From: Megamonas sp. UBA1796
Lineage (GTDB): Bacteria > Bacillota > Negativicutes > Selenomonadales > Selenomonadaceae
Reading direction: 5' to 3'
DNA length: 64,000 nt
Assembly: GCA_002319795.1 (NCBI GenBank)
Contig: DCFU01000034.1
Location: forward strand, 91,010 to 155,009
Position 1 is the first letter of the stretch. Each line of letters begins with the position of its first letter. Below the pieces are notes generated by a model. That model saw only the letters and a program-made list of their open reading frames with translations, made no database searches and had not been told where the DNA came from. The position numbers and the translations under genes are program-made. Shown here piece by piece: positions 9,467 through 17,884 of this stretch.

Positions 9467-10831
9467 TTGAAGATGAAGAAGCTATGGTACAGATGGACTG
9501 CAGTGCTCCTGCTGGGATGTCTGCTGGCCGCGTCAGTCGGTTGCGGCGGGCAGAAAGAAGCTGCTGGAGGAGATGGAAAGCCGGTTAAAATCGTATTCTG
9601 GTATGCTGTCGGCGGCAAGGTTGGGGATGCGACGAAAGAGCTCGTGGATGAATTCAATGCACAGCATCCGGACATCCAGGTGGAGGCAGTGTTCCAAGGA
9701 GATTATGATACAGCAGTCAATAAATTGAAGCAGGCGATACCATCGAAATCGACTCCGAATGTAATGCAGGTCTACGATATCGGCACGCGGTTTATGATCG
9801 ACAGCAAAGCAGTTGTGCCGGTACAGAAATGGATCGATGCAGAAAAATTCGATGTTTCGAAATATGAAAAGAATATCCTGGCTTATTATACAGTGGATGA
9901 TAAGCTGTATTCCATGCCGTTCAATACATCAACGCCTATCCTTTATTATAATAAGACGATGTTCAAGGAAGCAGGTCTGGATCCTGAGAACCCGCCCAAG
10001 ACCTTTGATGAGGTGGCGGCAGATGCAGATAAGCTTACGCAGCGGGATGCCTCTGGCAAGGTCACGCGTCCAGGAATGGCGCTGGCCATTTATGGCTGGT
10101 TCTTTGAACAGTTCCTGGCAGAGCAGAACTCGTTTTATGCAGATAATGGCAATGGCCGTGATGGCATGGCGCAGAAGGCAGCCTTTGTATCGCCGCAGGG
10201 AGAACGGATACTTGACTGGTGGGCAGATATGGTGAAGAAGGGCAGTACTGCCAATATGGGCCGTAAGACAGCAGATACGCAGAAGGCGTTTGTTGCTGGT
10301 CAGACGGCGATGACCATTGATTCCACAGGGGTATTGGGAGATGTCATGGATGGTGTGAATGGAAAATTCGCAGTCGGGACAGCTTATCTGCCACATCCGG
10401 CGGATGCCAAGGATGGTGGGGTCATCATCGGCGGGGCATCGCTTTGGATGCTGGCAGGACACAGCGACGCAGAAGAAAAGGCCTCTTGGGAATTCATTAA
10501 ATTCATGACAGCTGCCAAGCAGCAAGCTAAGTGGCATATCCGCACAGGCTATTTCCCTGTGACGCAGGAAGCCTATGATGATCCGTCGCTCAAGGAATAT
10601 GAGGCGAAATATCCTCAGTTCAAGCTCGCCATCGAACAGCTCCATAATACGCCGGTCAATCACAGTACGCAGGGTGCGTTGCTGGGAGTATTCACGCAAG
10701 CCAGACAGGAGATCGAAGGGGCAATCGAACAGGTGCTCAATGGGCAGGCCGATACGCATGATGCTTTGCAGAAGGCTGCCGATAAGATCGACAGTGCTAT
10801 CGAACGATATAATCAAAGCGTTAAAAAATAA
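9467..10831 (+). CDS. ugpB: Extracellular solute-binding lipoprotein, UgpB-like
   Basis: 454 residues, a class 1 (CUT1) solute-binding protein with a lipoprotein signal (hydrophobic core ending SVGC) and the mature start KIVFWYAVGGKVG, which resembles the WHA/YA-x-G-G opening of UgpB proteins. The motif FNTSTPILYYNKTMFKEAGLDP is characteristic of the family. The start is taken as TTG 9467, 5 bases after AGGGAGG (9455-9461); ATG 9473 is the alternative. Delivers glycerol-3-phosphate or its diesters to UgpAE. Confidence 0.87.
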   Translation: MKMKKLWYRWTAVLLLGCLLAASVGCGGQKEAAGGDGKPVKIVFWYAVGGKVGDATKELVDEFNAQHPDIQVEAVFQGDYDTAVNKLKQAIPSKSTPNVMQVYDIGTRFMIDSKAVVPVQKWIDAEKFDVSKYEKNILAYYTVDDKLYSMPFNTSTPILYYNKTMFKEAGLDPENPPKTFDEVAADADKLTQRDASGKVTRPGMALAIYGWFFEQFLAEQNSFYADNGNGRDGMAQKAAFVSPQGERILDWWADMVKKGSTANMGRKTADTQKAFVAGQTAMTIDSTGVLGDVMDGVNGKFAVGTAYLPHPADAKDGGVIIGGASLWMLAGHSDAEEKASWEFIKFMTAAKQQAKWHIRTGYFPVTQEAYDDPSLKEYEAKYPQFKLAIEQLHNTPVNHSTQGALLGVFTQARQEIEGAIEQVLNGQADTHDALQKAADKIDSAIERYNQSVKK

Positions 10832-10878
10832 AGGAAACAATGATCGGTCCAGCTCGCTGGATCGATCATTGTTTCCTT
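10830..10878 (+). promoter_or_regulatory. Long near-perfect hairpin between ugpB and ugpC
   Basis: Arms at 10830-10853 and 10856-10878 pair almost completely, with one unpaired base per arm area and a 2-base loop. No T-run follows (AAAAGGAG, the ugpC SD, comes next), so it is not a classical terminator. It probably stabilises the 3' end of the ugpB message, giving more binding protein than ATPase, or limits readthrough. Confidence 0.7.
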
Positions 10879-10894
10879 AAAAGGAGTCGCATTT

Positions 10895-11986
10895 ATGGCT
10901 GGTATCCGGTTTGAACAAGTAAGTAAAGATTATGCAGGGCACAAGGTCATCGAGCCTTTTAGTTTGGAAATCAAGGATGGCGAGTTCTTCGTGCTTGTCG
11001 GACCCTCTGGCTGTGGGAAGACAACGATGCTGCGCATGTTGGCAGGGCTCGAGGAGACAAGCGGGGGAAGTATATGGATGGATGGCGCTGATATCACGCA
11101 TCTGGAGCCGAAAGACCGTGATATAGCGATGGTTTTCCAAAATTATGCCCTATACCCGCATATGAACGTATACAACAATATGGCATATGCGCTGAAGCTT
11201 CGCGGCTATAGTAAAGAACGCATACAAGATGCGGTAGAAAAGGCAGCGGTCATGCTGGATATGGAAAAGCTCCTGAAGCGTTATCCACGCGAGCTCTCGG
11301 GCGGGCAACAACAACGGGTGGCCTTGGGCCGGGCCATTGTACGACAGCCGAAAGTCTTCCTCATGGATGAGCCGCTCTCGAACCTGGATGCGAGGCTGCG
11401 TGTCCAGATGCGTGCAGAGCTCATTCGGCTGCATGCCGAGCTGAAGGCTACCATCGTCTATGTCACGCATGACCAGGTCGAGGCTATGACCATGGGATCA
11501 CGCATCATGCTTATGCACAATGGAGCCATCCAGCAGGTAGGTGCTCCGATGGAGTTATACGGGGAGCCTGCCAACCGTTTTGTTGGGGGCTTCATCGGCT
11601 CGCCGCCTATGCAATTTTTACAGGGGAGCCTTTCTTGGGAGGATGGCAGAGGCGTGTTCCGTAATGAAACGATAAAATTATTTCTTGCCGGGGATTGCTC
11701 CTTCCAAGGTGAAGTCTGCCTGGGGCTGCGGCCAGAACATCTGTCGTTGGCAAAAGAAGGAGATGCCAATACAATTCAGGGAACAGTGGAGATCGTTGAG
11801 AATATTGGTTCGGAAGCAATCGTGCATTTTTCTGTCGGTGAGGCTCCCTTAGCCATAAAGATACCGACACCACGGAGCTTGCCGAAAAACGGCGAATCGA
11901 TCTCTGTGATGCCGGGAAATTTGCCTGTGCATGTCTTCAATCTGGAAACTGGACGATATATTGCCAAGCTCAGGTCAGAAGGCTGA
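10895..11986 (+). CDS. ugpC: ABC transporter ATP-binding protein, UgpC/MsmX-like
   Basis: 363 residues: Walker A GPSGCGKT (36-43), Q-loop VFQNYALYPHM, signature LSGGQQQRVALGRA, Walker B VFLMDEPLSNLDARLR, H-loop THDQVEAM and a C-terminal TOBE/OB region (from about residue 235). This is the MalK/UgpC ATPase architecture. AAAAGGAG precedes ATG 10895. Last gene of the ugp operon; its 3' end overlaps the convergent ugpQ by 12 bases. It may also serve other CUT1 permeases, as MsmX does in Bacillus. Confidence 0.9.
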   Translation: MAGIRFEQVSKDYAGHKVIEPFSLEIKDGEFFVLVGPSGCGKTTMLRMLAGLEETSGGSIWMDGADITHLEPKDRDIAMVFQNYALYPHMNVYNNMAYALKLRGYSKERIQDAVEKAAVMLDMEKLLKRYPRELSGGQQQRVALGRAIVRQPKVFLMDEPLSNLDARLRVQMRAELIRLHAELKATIVYVTHDQVEAMTMGSRIMLMHNGAIQQVGAPMELYGEPANRFVGGFIGSPPMQFLQGSLSWEDGRGVFRNETIKLFLAGDCSFQGEVCLGLRPEHLSLAKEGDANTIQGTVEIVENIGSEAIVHFSVGEAPLAIKIPTPRSLPKNGESISVMPGNLPVHVFNLETGRYIAKLRSEG

Positions 11987-12700
11987 AGCGCGGTCAGGGA
12001 AGTCGCTGAATATGCCGTTTAGTTGGAACTGCCGTATATAAGAAAGTTCTTCCTGTGTATTGACTGTATAAGCATTGACGCCAATACCGGCATCCAAGGC
12101 TGCTTTAACCCATATTGGGTCAAGATAGTGCCAATGTGGATGCAGGTAGTTGGCGTCAATTTCTTTGGCCAGGCGTACCGGGTCCATGGGACGTGAGCTG
12201 TAGAGCAGGCCGGTAGCAAAGCGGGCATCGATGTCTTTGACAGCTGAGAGGGACGGATGGTAGAACGAAGAAAGGATGATGCGTGGCAGCATATCCTGCC
12301 AGTCAGGCAGGATGTGCTTAATGAGCTCCAGTATATCCTGCTCGATGCCGCTATAGAGCACAGGGCCGTTTTTGATTTCGATGTTCAAGTACAGGGAAGT
12401 GTCTTTGTACCAATCGAGGAACTCAGCTAAAGTGGGAATCGTCTCGCCTTTATGGTTCGGAGAAAACCAGCCCCCAAAATCCAAAGCTTTGAGCCTGGCC
12501 AGGGTGAAGTTTTTGATCCAGCCATGTCCATCGCTGGTCCGGTCTACGGTATGGTCATGGCAAATAACGATTTCGCCATCCTTTGTTCGTTGGACATCCA
12601 GTTCGATTCCATCGGCTCCGAGCGAGAGCGCCTTTTTGAAGGCTGCCATAGTATTTTCAGGTGCATAGCCGCGTGCACCCCGGTGTGCGTAAATCAACAT
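11975..12700 (-). CDS. ugpQ: Glycerophosphodiester phosphodiesterase
   Basis: 241 residues, cytoplasmic (no signal). The GDPD signature is clear: HRGARGYAPENT (His6, Arg7, Glu15), GIELDVQ (Glu33, Asp35) and CHDHTVDRTSDG (His48), the catalytic histidines and metal ligands of the TIM-barrel GDPD family. It hydrolyses glycerophosphodiesters to glycerol-3-phosphate plus an alcohol. Its tail-to-tail overlap with ugpC, on the opposite strand, supports the Ugp assignment of the transporter. GGAGGGGA lies just upstream of the start. Confidence 0.93.
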   Translation of the reverse strand: MLIYAHRGARGYAPENTMAAFKKALSLGADGIELDVQRTKDGEIVICHDHTVDRTSDGHGWIKNFTLARLKALDFGGWFSPNHKGETIPTLAEFLDWYKDTSLYLNIEIKNGPVLYSGIEQDILELIKHILPDWQDMLPRIILSSFYHPSLSAVKDIDARFATGLLYSSRPMDPVRLAKEIDANYLHPHWHYLDPIWVKAALDAGIGVNAYTVNTQEELSYIRQFQLNGIFSDFPDRASAF

Positions 12701-12865
12701 AAAATCCCCTCCTGAAAAGTATTTATAGATTAAAGATTAGAGGCTTTTGCGGGGAATCCTGCTGACTTTTGTCATCCAGGCAGAGAATTAACTAAAACTT
12801 AACATAAGGAAGGAACAGGCCGCAGACGATACAGATCGGTTTCTTCGGGGAAAAAGGCTACCTGT

Positions 12866-14053
12866 TTATAAAAAGGTAATGGATTCTGGCGTTGTGCCCA
12901 GACACAGCGGACCGCTTTCTGTCATGATGAAGCTGTTTTCGATGCCGATGGCCCCTTCGGGAAATACGAACTTTGGTTCGAGTGCGAAAGCCATGCCCGG
13001 AACGATGGTTGTCTTTATACCTTTGGCAAATATAGGCCATTCATCGAGTTCAAGCCCGATGCCGTGGCCTAAAAATTTTACCTGGCAGGGTGCTTCGCCC
13101 ATAAAATAGTCTGCATAACCCGCCTCGGCAGCAATTTCGAGTGCTAAGAAATAAGGCTCTTCGGCAGTGATGCCGGGCTGCATGAACTTTAAGACTTCCT
13201 GCTGAATGGACAGGGCCGTTTCATAGGCTCGTTCCATTTTCTTTGACAGGGAACCTATGCAAAACATGCGTGTCTGATCTCCGGTGTAGCCCTGCAACAT
13301 GCAGGTGTAGTCTATATAGATGGGCTCGTTGCGCTGCACGGTTTTCCAGCCGGCACCCTGCGGGGCTGCGGCTGACAGGCCCTGGCCGCCGACGGGACCG
13401 TCGAAATAAGTGGGGGTGTCACCGTTTTTGCCGGTGCATATGTTGCCGCAGAAGAAATCCTGGTTGAAGGCACGCATTCGGGAAGCACCGGAATGGCCGT
13501 GCCTGCGTAAATTTGCTTCGAAGAGCGCTGCCAGTTCGACCTCTGTCATACCTGCCTGCAAAAAAGCAGGTACAGCGGCGAATGCTTTATCCAGGACTTG
13601 CAATGTTTGATGGAGAAGCTTGATTTCATAGGGAGATTTGATGGAACGAAGCCGGCGGATGACTGGAGATATGTCCGTGAATACGGCTTTGGGGAATAGC
13701 GCTGTATAGGAATTGTACAGATTAACAGGCAGCACATCGAGCTCCAGCCCGATACTGGCCAGTCCGGTATAGCCATGGGCGGCGAGAATGGAGGGAATCT
13801 GCTTGGGAGACTTCATGGGGACGATGGTGTGGAGCGGACTTTCTGCCTGGGCGCGTTCCAAGCTGCGCTTTACCATGAGCAGAGGGGAGCCGCTTTGCGG
13901 CAGGAAGAGGCAGGCATTTTGTGCGGTGCCGGTAAAGTAGAATAAGTCGCGGCTTTGTAAGATGAGCATGCCATCAAGGTTCTTTTGCTGCAGTTCCTTT
14001 TGCAGTCGGGCAAGTCGGTTGTCTATCTCTGTCTGGGGCATGAATTCGGTCAT
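12866..14053 (-). CDS. M24-family metallopeptidase (Xaa-Pro dipeptidase-like)
   Basis: 395 residues: an N-terminal creatinase-like domain (LDGMLILQSRDLFYFTG) and a C-terminal pita-bread domain with metal-site motifs DYTCMLQGYTGDQTR, FLGHGIGLELDE, LEPKFVFP and IENSF, giving the Asp-Asp-His-Glu-Glu ligand set of M24 peptidases. Likely a cytoplasmic Xaa-Pro dipeptidase or aminopeptidase; members of this family also include creatinase-like hydrolases, so the substrate is uncertain. GGAGGAA precedes the start. Stands alone between ugpQ and the chemoreceptor. Confidence 0.88.
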   Translation of the reverse strand: MTEFMPQTEIDNRLARLQKELQQKNLDGMLILQSRDLFYFTGTAQNACLFLPQSGSPLLMVKRSLERAQAESPLHTIVPMKSPKQIPSILAAHGYTGLASIGLELDVLPVNLYNSYTALFPKAVFTDISPVIRRLRSIKSPYEIKLLHQTLQVLDKAFAAVPAFLQAGMTEVELAALFEANLRRHGHSGASRMRAFNQDFFCGNICTGKNGDTPTYFDGPVGGQGLSAAAPQGAGWKTVQRNEPIYIDYTCMLQGYTGDQTRMFCIGSLSKKMERAYETALSIQQEVLKFMQPGITAEEPYFLALEIAAEAGYADYFMGEAPCQVKFLGHGIGLELDEWPIFAKGIKTTIVPGMAFALEPKFVFPEGAIGIENSFIMTESGPLCLGTTPESITFL

Positions 14054-14140
14054 GATGTTCCTCCTTGCATTTTTCTAAGATAGCTCATAGTATAGCACAA
14101 TTTGCCATCTGAGGAAAAAGGACTATTGTATCGCTATTTA

Positions 14141-14169
14141 TTGACATATAGGAAGATAGTTGCTAGTAT
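14141..14169 (+). promoter_or_regulatory. Sigma-70-type promoter upstream of the chemoreceptor
   Basis: TTGACA at 14141-14146, a 17-base spacer and TAGTAT at 14164-14169. Transcription from here would start near 14176, leaving about 310 nt of untranslated leader before the chemoreceptor start at 14485. Confidence 0.6.
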
Positions 14170-14175
14170 AGGTAG

Positions 14176-14484
14176 CATAGAAAGGTATTTGTCCGTAAAA
14201 GTAATCTATAATCAGGTAGTTAAATGAATTTTTATGGTATACCAGTATACTTTAAAAACGGCAGGTACTCATCAAAAGGATTGAAGCATTCGTAAATAGC
14301 GTCACCAACCCGAAAGGTATAGGATTTTCAGAAATTGTGCAGGACTCCTGAAGTGGGAGATTCAAGGTGGCTGCCAATCCTTGTAAAAAGGAGGATGGAA
14401 AAATTCGGGTCAGTCCGTAGTAGCGATGAAAGGCCTTGTTGATAAAGAAGGATTGAAAGTCTTTTTATGGGAGGAAATGTTTTT
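14176..14484 (+). other. Long non-coding leader of the chemoreceptor gene
   Basis: No gene with an SD was found. The stretch contains several short self-complementary segments and a purine-rich block (about 14385-14440) that resembles, loosely, sequence found upstream of group II intron reverse transcriptases. It did not match the riboswitch consensus sequences I know (c-di-GMP-I, SAM, TPP, glycine, purine, fluoride). Its role is open. Confidence 0.4.
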
Positions 14485-16455
14485 ATGGTAAAAAATACGT
14501 TGCAAGTTCGATTAACAGCTCTGCTGGTCGTTTTTTCATTTTTGGTTGCTTTCGTGGTCGGAAGTGTAGGAACTTATATTAATATATCCGCGACTACAGA
14601 AAATACGTATGACAGCAACCAGATCATCGCTGTTCAGATTGGTAATGAGATCAGGCAGTTCGTGGATAATGATAAGACGCTGCTGGAAACGCTGGCCTTA
14701 TCGCCGACGGCGTATTCCATGGACCCGCAGAAATTCAGGGAGATGCTCTTGGTAGCGAAAAAGAACAATCCTGAGTTTGAAACAATCTATGTGATGGACC
14801 AGACGGGCATGCAGATAACGAAGACAACGAACAGTTCACTCAATGATAAGGCGGATAAGGACTATTTCAAGCAAGCAATTCAAGGGAAGACTTTCATAAC
14901 CGATTCGTATATTTCCCAGTTGACGAATGCGCCTACGATTACGATATCTGCACCAATTAAAGATGCAACAGGTAAAACTGTTGGTGTGCTTGCAGGTGAT
15001 GTGAGCTTAAAAGCCATAGGTGAACTGACACAGAAGGTTTCTATCGGTAAGGAAGGCTACATCGATGTCATTGACCAGAAAGGTGTCCTCTTGGCAGACA
15101 GGGATGCAGAAAAAGTGAAAGGACAGGAGAATATAGCTGGTGGAACTTCTTATGCCCAGTCCGTTATCGCCGGGCAAACAGGCAGGGAAGAGGGCATCTC
15201 CTCCGATGGGACGAAATCTCTTATTACTTATGCGCCTATAGAAGGCTATAAATGGGGAGTTATCGTTTATCTGCCGAAGAGCGAGAATAATAGTGCCATC
15301 ATCCATAGTATAGGGATCATGGCGGTGCTGGTGCTGTTAGTGCTCCTCATTGCCGCAGCAACGGCGGTATTCATGGCAAAAGGAATTGCAAGGCCATTAA
15401 ACGGGCTGGCAGATGATGCCGGAGAGATTGCCTCGGGAAACCTGAGCCGCAGGATACAGGCAGCGGGCGTAGAAGAGGTCGATCGTTTGGCGGAATCTCT
15501 GGAGCATATGCGGCAAGATTTGAGAAAAATCATCCAGGGCATTATGCATTCCGCAGAGCAGGTATCCGCTGCTTCTGAGCAGCTCACGGCCAGTGCTGAG
15601 CAGTCCGCACAGGCTACGGGTCTGGTTGCCGATACAATCAACGAGCTGGCCAAGGGTGCCGATAAGCAGGTGGCATCGGTCGAGAAAGCTTCTGGCACGG
15701 TAGAACAGATGTCTGCTGGTATAGAAGAGGTATCGGCGAATGCGGCAGATATGGCGGGTATAGCTGCTGAAACGGCGGGATCGGCGAGTGATGGCGGAAA
15801 ATCGATTGATGCGGTGATGTCCCAAATGGGTACAATCGAGCATACTGTAACGAATTCGGCAGCTGTTGTGAGCAAGCTGGGAGAACGATCCCAGACTATC
15901 GGACAAATCGTGGAAACAATTTCTGGTATTGCTGGGCAAACGAACTTATTAGCCTTGAACGCCGCGATAGAGGCTGCCAGAGCAGGTGAACAGGGCCGCG
16001 GCTTCTCAGTTGTAGCGGAAGAAGTGAGAAAGCTGGCGGAGCAGTCCCAGGACGCAGCTAAGCAAATTGCAGCCTTGATAATCGAGGTCCAACAAGAGAC
16101 AGAAAAAGCTGTAGTTGCTATGGATAATGGTACCCGTGAAGTCAAGATCGGCAGCGAGGTCGTCGACACAGCCGGGAAGGCATTCGATAAGATCGTGGAT
16201 TTGGTGACGAAGGTTTCCGGACAGGTACAGGGTATTTCGTCTTCTATGCAGCAAATGTCAAGTGAGAGTGAGGCTATTGTAGGCACAGTGCATGATATCG
16301 ATCAGATCAGCAAGGAAGCTGCCGGACATACCCAAACAGTGTCTGCGGCAACCGAGGAACAGGCCGCGTCCATGCAGGAAATAGCGGATGCCAGCCAGGC
16401 CCTGGTGAAGATGGCCGAAGAGCTGCAAAGTGCAGTAAAGAGGTTCAAACTTTGA
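14485..16455 (+). CDS. Methyl-accepting chemotaxis protein with dCache sensor
   Basis: 656 residues: TM1 near the N-terminus, an extracytoplasmic double-Cache-like domain with the typical IYVMDQTGMQITKT and GYIDVIDQKGVLLADRD strands, TM2 at about 275-300, HAMP, and a long coiled-coil signalling domain with the conserved hairpin tip GQTNLLALNAAIEAARAGEQ and VVAEEVRKLAEQS. Cache chemoreceptors usually bind amino acids, organic acids or amines directly. ATG 14485 follows GGGAGG with 10-base spacing. The dicarboxylate-type carrier starts 44 bases downstream, suggesting a shared ligand. Confidence 0.95.
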   Translation: MVKNTLQVRLTALLVVFSFLVAFVVGSVGTYINISATTENTYDSNQIIAVQIGNEIRQFVDNDKTLLETLALSPTAYSMDPQKFREMLLVAKKNNPEFETIYVMDQTGMQITKTTNSSLNDKADKDYFKQAIQGKTFITDSYISQLTNAPTITISAPIKDATGKTVGVLAGDVSLKAIGELTQKVSIGKEGYIDVIDQKGVLLADRDAEKVKGQENIAGGTSYAQSVIAGQTGREEGISSDGTKSLITYAPIEGYKWGVIVYLPKSENNSAIIHSIGIMAVLVLLVLLIAAATAVFMAKGIARPLNGLADDAGEIASGNLSRRIQAAGVEEVDRLAESLEHMRQDLRKIIQGIMHSAEQVSAASEQLTASAEQSAQATGLVADTINELAKGADKQVASVEKASGTVEQMSAGIEEVSANAADMAGIAAETAGSASDGGKSIDAVMSQMGTIEHTVTNSAAVVSKLGERSQTIGQIVETISGIAGQTNLLALNAAIEAARAGEQGRGFSVVAEEVRKLAEQSQDAAKQIAALIIEVQQETEKAVVAMDNGTREVKIGSEVVDTAGKAFDKIVDLVTKVSGQVQGISSSMQQMSSESEAIVGTVHDIDQISKEAAGHTQTVSAATEEQAASMQEIADASQALVKMAEELQSAVKRFKL

Positions 16456-16499
16456 GATTAGAGTGATCAGGGTACGGATTATTTTTAGGAGGGATTTCT

Positions 16500-17855
16500 A
16501 TGAGTATCCTATTTACGCTATTGGTCATAGCCTGGGTAATCTACATGATCGTCAAACGCTATTATCCACAGGCAATATTGCTGTTTGCCGGGATGGCATT
16601 GCTGGCCTGGGCAGTATTCATGGAGGGTTTTCCTGTTCTTTCGGGCAAACAGGCATGCGGCTCGAATGCATTGGATATATTTCAGACCATTGGGGCGATC
16701 ATGAGTGTCCGTGTCGCTGGGTTGGGGCTGACGATAATGTCCATAGCGGGATTTGCCAAATATATGGACTATCTCGGTGCAGGCAAATCTTTGTTTGCAC
16801 TGGTGGCCGCTCCGGTAAAAAAAGTGCATTCACCTTATTTGTTGCTGGTACTGTGTTTTTATATCAGCCAGTTCTTAGTCGTATTCATTCCAAGTCATGC
16901 AGGACTCGCACTTTTGCTCATGGTAACCATGTATCCGGTGCTCATAAGAGCAGGGGTCAGTAAATTGTCTGCACTTGGGGTTATAGGCTGTGCCCAGTAT
17001 ATGGATGTGGGGCCTGGTTCAGGGAATGCTATCCTTGCTGCTTCGGTGAGTGGTTTGGATCCAGCGGTGTATTTCGTGAAATGGCAGTTGCCAATTTTTG
17101 TAGTGACGACCTTGCTATTGGGTATCGTACATTGGATCGTGCAGAAATGGTGGGACAAAAGAGAAGGCTATGTTGCGTGCATTCCGGATGAGTTGCTGAA
17201 GGAAGAGACGGAGCGACCACCGCTTGTCTATGCGCTACTCCCTATGTTGCCGATGATTTTCATCCTGGGGTTCAGTCCACTCTTTGATAGCCCAATCAAA
17301 ATGGATGTTGTCACTGCGATGTTCATCAGTGCATTCATTGCTATGGTGTTCGAATTTCTGCGAACCCATGACATAAATGGAACCTTTGCGGGACTGAAGA
17401 GTATGTTTACGGGCATGGGCAATAGTTTTACGACCGTCATCTCGCTTATCGTTTCTGGCGAAGTATTCGCTGCGGGGCTGGTGAAAATCGGCGCGGTAGC
17501 TGCCCTCACTGATGGGGTGCAGACACTGGGCCTGAATATATATCTGCTTATCATCATTTTTTGTTTGGTCATCGCGGGCTGTGCGTTTCTCATGGGCAGC
17601 GGCAATGCGGCGTTTTTCTCGTTTGCAGCGCTCGCGCCGGATTTGGCGGCCTCGATGGGATTGAGTTCGCTGGCTTTGGTGCTGCCTATGCAGATCATGA
17701 CAAGCTTTGGGCGTGTGTGCTCACCAATAACTGGTGCCATTGCAGCTATCGCCGGTGTTGCTGAAGTAAGCCCGGTGCAGATTGTAAAACGCACTTGTAT
17801 ACCGATGTTTGTGGCGGCAATTATCAATATTGTCTTTTTGTTCATTAACTTTTAA
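16500..17855 (+). CDS. DcuC-family C4-dicarboxylate transporter
   Basis: 451 residues, about 12 hydrophobic segments, with the DcuC-like motifs DVGPGSGNAILAA in the middle and MGSGNAAFFSFAALAPDLA in the C-terminal half. DcuC proteins export succinate or exchange C4-dicarboxylates in anaerobes; this family also holds uncharacterised carriers of other small acids. ATG 16500 follows TTAGGAGGG. Downstream lies a C-S lyase, so a sulfur-containing or amino-acid substrate is also possible. Confidence 0.82.
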   Translation: MSILFTLLVIAWVIYMIVKRYYPQAILLFAGMALLAWAVFMEGFPVLSGKQACGSNALDIFQTIGAIMSVRVAGLGLTIMSIAGFAKYMDYLGAGKSLFALVAAPVKKVHSPYLLLVLCFYISQFLVVFIPSHAGLALLLMVTMYPVLIRAGVSKLSALGVIGCAQYMDVGPGSGNAILAASVSGLDPAVYFVKWQLPIFVVTTLLLGIVHWIVQKWWDKREGYVACIPDELLKEETERPPLVYALLPMLPMIFILGFSPLFDSPIKMDVVTAMFISAFIAMVFEFLRTHDINGTFAGLKSMFTGMGNSFTTVISLIVSGEVFAAGLVKIGAVAALTDGVQTLGLNIYLLIIIFCLVIAGCAFLMGSGNAAFFSFAALAPDLAASMGLSSLALVLPMQIMTSFGRVCSPITGAIAAIAGVAEVSPVQIVKRTCIPMFVAAIINIVFLFINF

Positions 17856-17884
17856 ATATTAGTTGTATAGGAAGGGTGGTTACT

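Noticed and set aside
14258..14448. Group II intron remnant in the chemoreceptor leader
   Set aside because: A short block is reminiscent of sequence near intron-encoded reverse transcriptases, but no domain V, no reverse transcriptase motif and no intron ends were found. It is kept only as an unexplained leader.
15267..16286. 339-codon open frame opposite the chemoreceptor
   Set aside because: It is rich in Ser/Ala/Ile in the way expected of the complement of a coiled-coil signalling domain, and the plus strand encodes a clear methyl-accepting protein.
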